Source: Prado023 sp963747335 (lineage in GTDB: Bacteria; Actinomycetota; Actinomycetes; S36-B12; CAIYMF01). Taken from it: a DNA stretch of 64,000 bases. How positions within the stretch are numbered: position 1 is the stretch's first letter; every line of letters begins with the position of its first letter. The stretch is from NCBI GenBank assembly GCA_963747335.1, contig CAVVEV010000003.1, positions 372,001 to 436,000 of the forward strand, written 5' to 3'. The notes under the pieces are model-generated. The model was given only the letters and a program-made list of their open reading frames with translations. It was not told where the DNA came from and ran no database searches. Below are positions 62,116 through 64,000 of this stretch, piece by piece. Both the position numbers and the translations under genes were made by a program.

Positions 62116-62667
62116 GTGCCCACACAGGAGTATGTGCTGCTCCTCGGCGTGTACGCAGGCATGGAGGAGGCGGCGCTGGACCTGCGCGACCTGACCGGCG
62201 CCGATGGGTTTCCCGATGCCGTGGGCGGCGCGGGGATCCTGCGTCGGCGCTTCGACGGGTCGACCCTCCAGCAGTCGGGCGGGGGCACGCTCGGGTACGG
62301 CATCGGCACCGGAGCGGCAGCGGGCATCGTGGTCGGGGTGCTCGTCGGATTCCCGCTGGCAGGAGCCGGGGTCGGTGCGATCCTCGGGGGCCTGGTGGGG
62401 CACCGGATGCGCCAGCAGGAGGTGGGCGAGCTGGTCGGGGTGCTCGACGACAGCATCCCGGTCGGGGCGACGGCCCTGGTCGCCGTGGTGGAGGCGGAGT
62501 CGTGGCCCGTCCTGCGCGGGACGCTGGGGCGGGCCCTGCGGGTCACCGGATGGCCGCTCGACGACGGTCCCCTCCTCCCGTTCGCCCGAAGCCTCGTCCG
62601 CGGGAATCCAACCGTCATCGAGGATCTCGACCGACCCGAGGACCCACGCCCCCGGCCGGATGCCTAG
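62116..62667 (+). CDS. DUF1269-like glycine-rich membrane protein
   Basis: 183 residues. A soluble start (Y-V-L-L-L-G-V-Y), a central Gly/Ala-rich hydrophobic region (about 68-100, likely one or two transmembrane segments) and a C-terminal region of the DUF1269 kind. Function unknown. GTG 62116 has AGGAGG at 62103-62109; the longer upstream frame lacks homology. It stands between thrS (divergent) and the acyltransferase. Confidence 0.72.
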   Translation: MPTQEYVLLLGVYAGMEEAALDLRDLTGADGFPDAVGGAGILRRRFDGSTLQQSGGGTLGYGIGTGAAAGIVVGVLVGFPLAGAGVGAILGGLVGHRMRQQEVGELVGVLDDSIPVGATALVAVVEAESWPVLRGTLGRALRVTGWPLDDGPLLPFARSLVRGNPTVIEDLDRPEDPRPRPDA

Positions 62668-62721
62668 GACGCGTACGAGGGTGGTGGGCACCCGGCAGGT
62701 CTGCGCCTACCATTGCGACCC

Positions 62722-63486
62722 ATGACCGTGCAGGGCGATCCAGCAGTCTCGGCAGACGCTGTCCAGGACCCTGCGGTCCTGCTCGAGCCCGGGCGACGCG
62801 ACATCTGGACCCGTCGTGGCCTGTTCTCCGGATTCGCCCTCGGGTTCACCGTCCCGTACCTGAACCTGCTCAACCGTGTTCATGTCGACGGTGGGGAGCG
62901 GCTCAACGCCCTGCCGAAGCGTGGCGTTGTCTTCCTCTCGAACCACCAGACCTACTTCACCGAGGCGATCGCGTTCTTCGACCTCGTCTACCGTCGCCGC
63001 AGGATGCGGTGGGAGGACCCATTCCTGCGCTTCTCCGCCGCGGAGGAGACCATGGGCAAGAACGTGGCGACCTCGATGCTGACCGCCGCCGGCGCCGTCA
63101 CCTTCCGTCGGTCGTTCCGGCACGGCGGCGTCGACCTGCGCCGATCGGTGGACCTCGAGGGGATCGGACGCATCGAGCAGGCCATCCGCTCCGGATGGCT
63201 CCTGCACTTCCCCACCGGCACGACACGGGCAGACGCACCGATCCGCCCCGGCGTGTCACGCCTTCTGCACAGCACCCAGGCCGTCGCCGTCCCCATCAGA
63301 GTCGATGGCTTCCGCGAGATGCTGCTCCACAAGCAGATCCCTGGACGGATCCGCAACAGGGCCTCCATCCGCATCGACGAGCCGCTGGACCTCCGCGACT
63401 TCTACGCGGAGCCCTACACGCCTGAGGGCGGCGCGCAGGTCGTGGAGCGGATCTCGAAGCTCATCGGCGCTCCGATGGCCGGATAG
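62722..63486 (+). CDS. PlsC-like 1-acylglycerol-3-phosphate acyltransferase family protein
   Basis: 254 residues. PlsC-type acyltransferase by its S-N-H-Q-T-Y-F-T-E block (about 72-80) and P-T-G-T-T-R (about 173-178) block. The usual NHxxxxD is changed: the acidic residue is Glu, one position later than in the classic motif, and FPEGTRS is replaced by FPTGTTR. Homologues with a similar NHQTYF spacing exist, so activity is possible but the donor and acceptor are unknown. ATG 62722 lies 8 nt after TACCAT (62708-62713), without a Shine-Dalgarno. Confidence 0.75.
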   Translation: MTVQGDPAVSADAVQDPAVLLEPGRRDIWTRRGLFSGFALGFTVPYLNLLNRVHVDGGERLNALPKRGVVFLSNHQTYFTEAIAFFDLVYRRRRMRWEDPFLRFSAAEETMGKNVATSMLTAAGAVTFRRSFRHGGVDLRRSVDLEGIGRIEQAIRSGWLLHFPTGTTRADAPIRPGVSRLLHSTQAVAVPIRVDGFREMLLHKQIPGRIRNRASIRIDEPLDLRDFYAEPYTPEGGAQVVERISKLIGAPMAG

Positions 63487-63548
63487 GTCGTTCAGCCGGC
63501 CCGGTGGACCGGTCCTTGCGGGGAACCGATGCGAAACTTGTGCAACTG

Positions 63549-63577
63549 TTGCGGCCGTGCAGGTGCGGGCACATAGT
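63549..63577 (+). promoter_or_regulatory. Putative rhodopsin promoter
   Basis: TTGCGG (63549-63554), 17 nt, CATAGT (63572-63577). Both boxes match the principal-sigma consensus at 4 of 6 positions with ideal spacing. A transcript would begin near 63584, about 44 nt before the rhodopsin ATG. Confidence 0.5.
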
Positions 63578-63582
63578 GGAGG

Positions 63583-63602
63583 AGCCGCCGGCGCCGCCGG
63601 CT
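63583..63602 (+). other. GC-rich leader hairpin before the rhodopsin gene
   Basis: A near-perfect palindrome (one C/C mismatch in a 20-base stretch) lying just after the predicted transcript start. It may stabilise the message; the ribosome site AAGGAG at 63617-63622 remains free. Confidence 0.4.
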
Positions 63603-63627
63603 GGTCTGCACCTCCCAAGGAGTTCCG

Positions 63628-64000
63628 ATGAGCGAGTTCCTCACCGATGGCCAGTACACGACCATCTACAACCTGCTGTCGTTCGGACTGGCAGCGATGC
63701 TGTTCACCTCGATCTTCATGATCCTCGCCCGGGACCGGGTGCTTCCGCGGTACCGACTGGCCCTGATCACCTCCACGCTGGTCACGGGCATCGCCGCCTA
63801 CCACTACTTCCGGATCTTCAACTCGTTCACCGAGGCGTTCGGGGAGGGCGGGGACCCGGCTGCCTACAACGTGGGCTACCGCTACGTCGACTGGTTGCTC
63901 ACGGTCCCACTGCTTCTGGTGGAGACCGTCGCGGTCCTGGCGCTCCCGGCTGCTGCCCGCAGGAGCCTGCTGATGAAGCTGGTGCCCGCCTCCTTCCTGA
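63628..64000 (+). CDS. Type I microbial rhodopsin, proton-pump type (N-terminal part)
   Basis: 124 codons are visible before the window ends; the retinal lysine (helix G) is outside. Helices A-C are present. The helix-C segment R-Y-V-D-W-L-L-T-V-P-L-L-L-V-E carries Asp, Thr and Glu at the proton acceptor, middle and donor positions (DTE), the pattern of outward proton pumps such as actinorhodopsin and xanthorhodopsin. A Leu at the spectral-tuning position suggests green absorption. His in A-Y-H-Y-F is the His that pairs with the acceptor Asp in this group. ATG 63628 has AAGGAG at 63617-63622. Carotenoid binding cannot be judged. Confidence 0.92.
   Translation, partial: MSEFLTDGQYTTIYNLLSFGLAAMLFTSIFMILARDRVLPRYRLALITSTLVTGIAAYHYFRIFNSFTEAFGEGGDPAAYNVGYRYVDWLLTVPLLLVETVAVLALPAAARRSLLMKLVPASFL

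Overview
The window is a continuous piece of chromosome from a G+C-rich actinobacterium (Actinomycetia). Markers of that group are RbpA, DUF3090, the MSMEG_4193-type phosphatase with a SCO1664-family partner, a polyprenol-phosphate mannose synthase, a DUF222/HNH (REP13E12-type) gene, DUF3099 and an actinobacterial SOS box. Genes are packed tightly on both strands with many ATGA/GTGA overlaps. About 19 genes have no Shine-Dalgarno sequence but have a TANNNT-like -10 box 6-8 nt before the start codon, so leaderless transcription appears common. I saw no phage, IS element, CRISPR array or rRNA; there is one tRNA (Leu, GAG).

Layout. 1-5.7 kb: lysine fermentation genes (divergent kamA fragment; kdd, a YtcJ-like amidohydrolase, kamD, kamE, kal). 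5.7-10.2 kb: envelope genes (lnt, GlsB-like, LapA-like, ppm, fxsA), a Rieske protein and rbpA with a SigR-type promoter. 10.5-18.7 kb: glycerophosphodiesterase, a frameshifted secreted subtilase, hydrolases, a CIRCE-controlled Hsp20, cold-shock protein, a sirtuin and a small kinase. 18.7-23.9 kb: SCO1664/DUF3090/MSMEG_4193 genes, CorA, UppP and an aldo/keto reductase. 24-36.4 kb: an SOS-type DUF222 HNH gene, M20 peptidase, tRNA-Leu, a DMT exporter, a divergent DHPS-like/RibD-C pair and pta-ackA. 36.5-44.4 kb: a membrane-anchored PLC-like protein, TrmH-type methyltransferase, SPFH/NfeD pair, ABC ATPase, serB and sixA. 44.5-49.8 kb: cyanophycinase and cyanophycin synthetase, facing a CphA-like paralogue that keeps the N and Mur-ligase regions but has no ATP-grasp domain. 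49.9-64 kb: tldD/tldE, dodecin, antiporter, a DHOD-like gene with pyruvate:ferredoxin oxidoreductase (frameshifted), HIT, thrS, an acyltransferase, and the first 124 codons of a proton-pump-type rhodopsin cut by the window end.

How the genes could work together (inference): lysine degradation can lead to crotonyl-CoA/acetyl-CoA, pyruvate:ferredoxin oxidoreductase makes acetyl-CoA, and Pta-AckA turns acetyl-CoA into acetate plus ATP. Cyanophycin stores nitrogen and carbon, and the rhodopsin could supply proton motive force in light. This fits a facultative aquatic or wastewater lifestyle with storage and fermentation, but the window alone does not fix the lineage.

Two genes (subtilase, nifJ) are each broken by what looks like one missing base near a short G run, and kal has an ambiguous start that may be a third case. 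This could be real decay or consensus error in the assembly.
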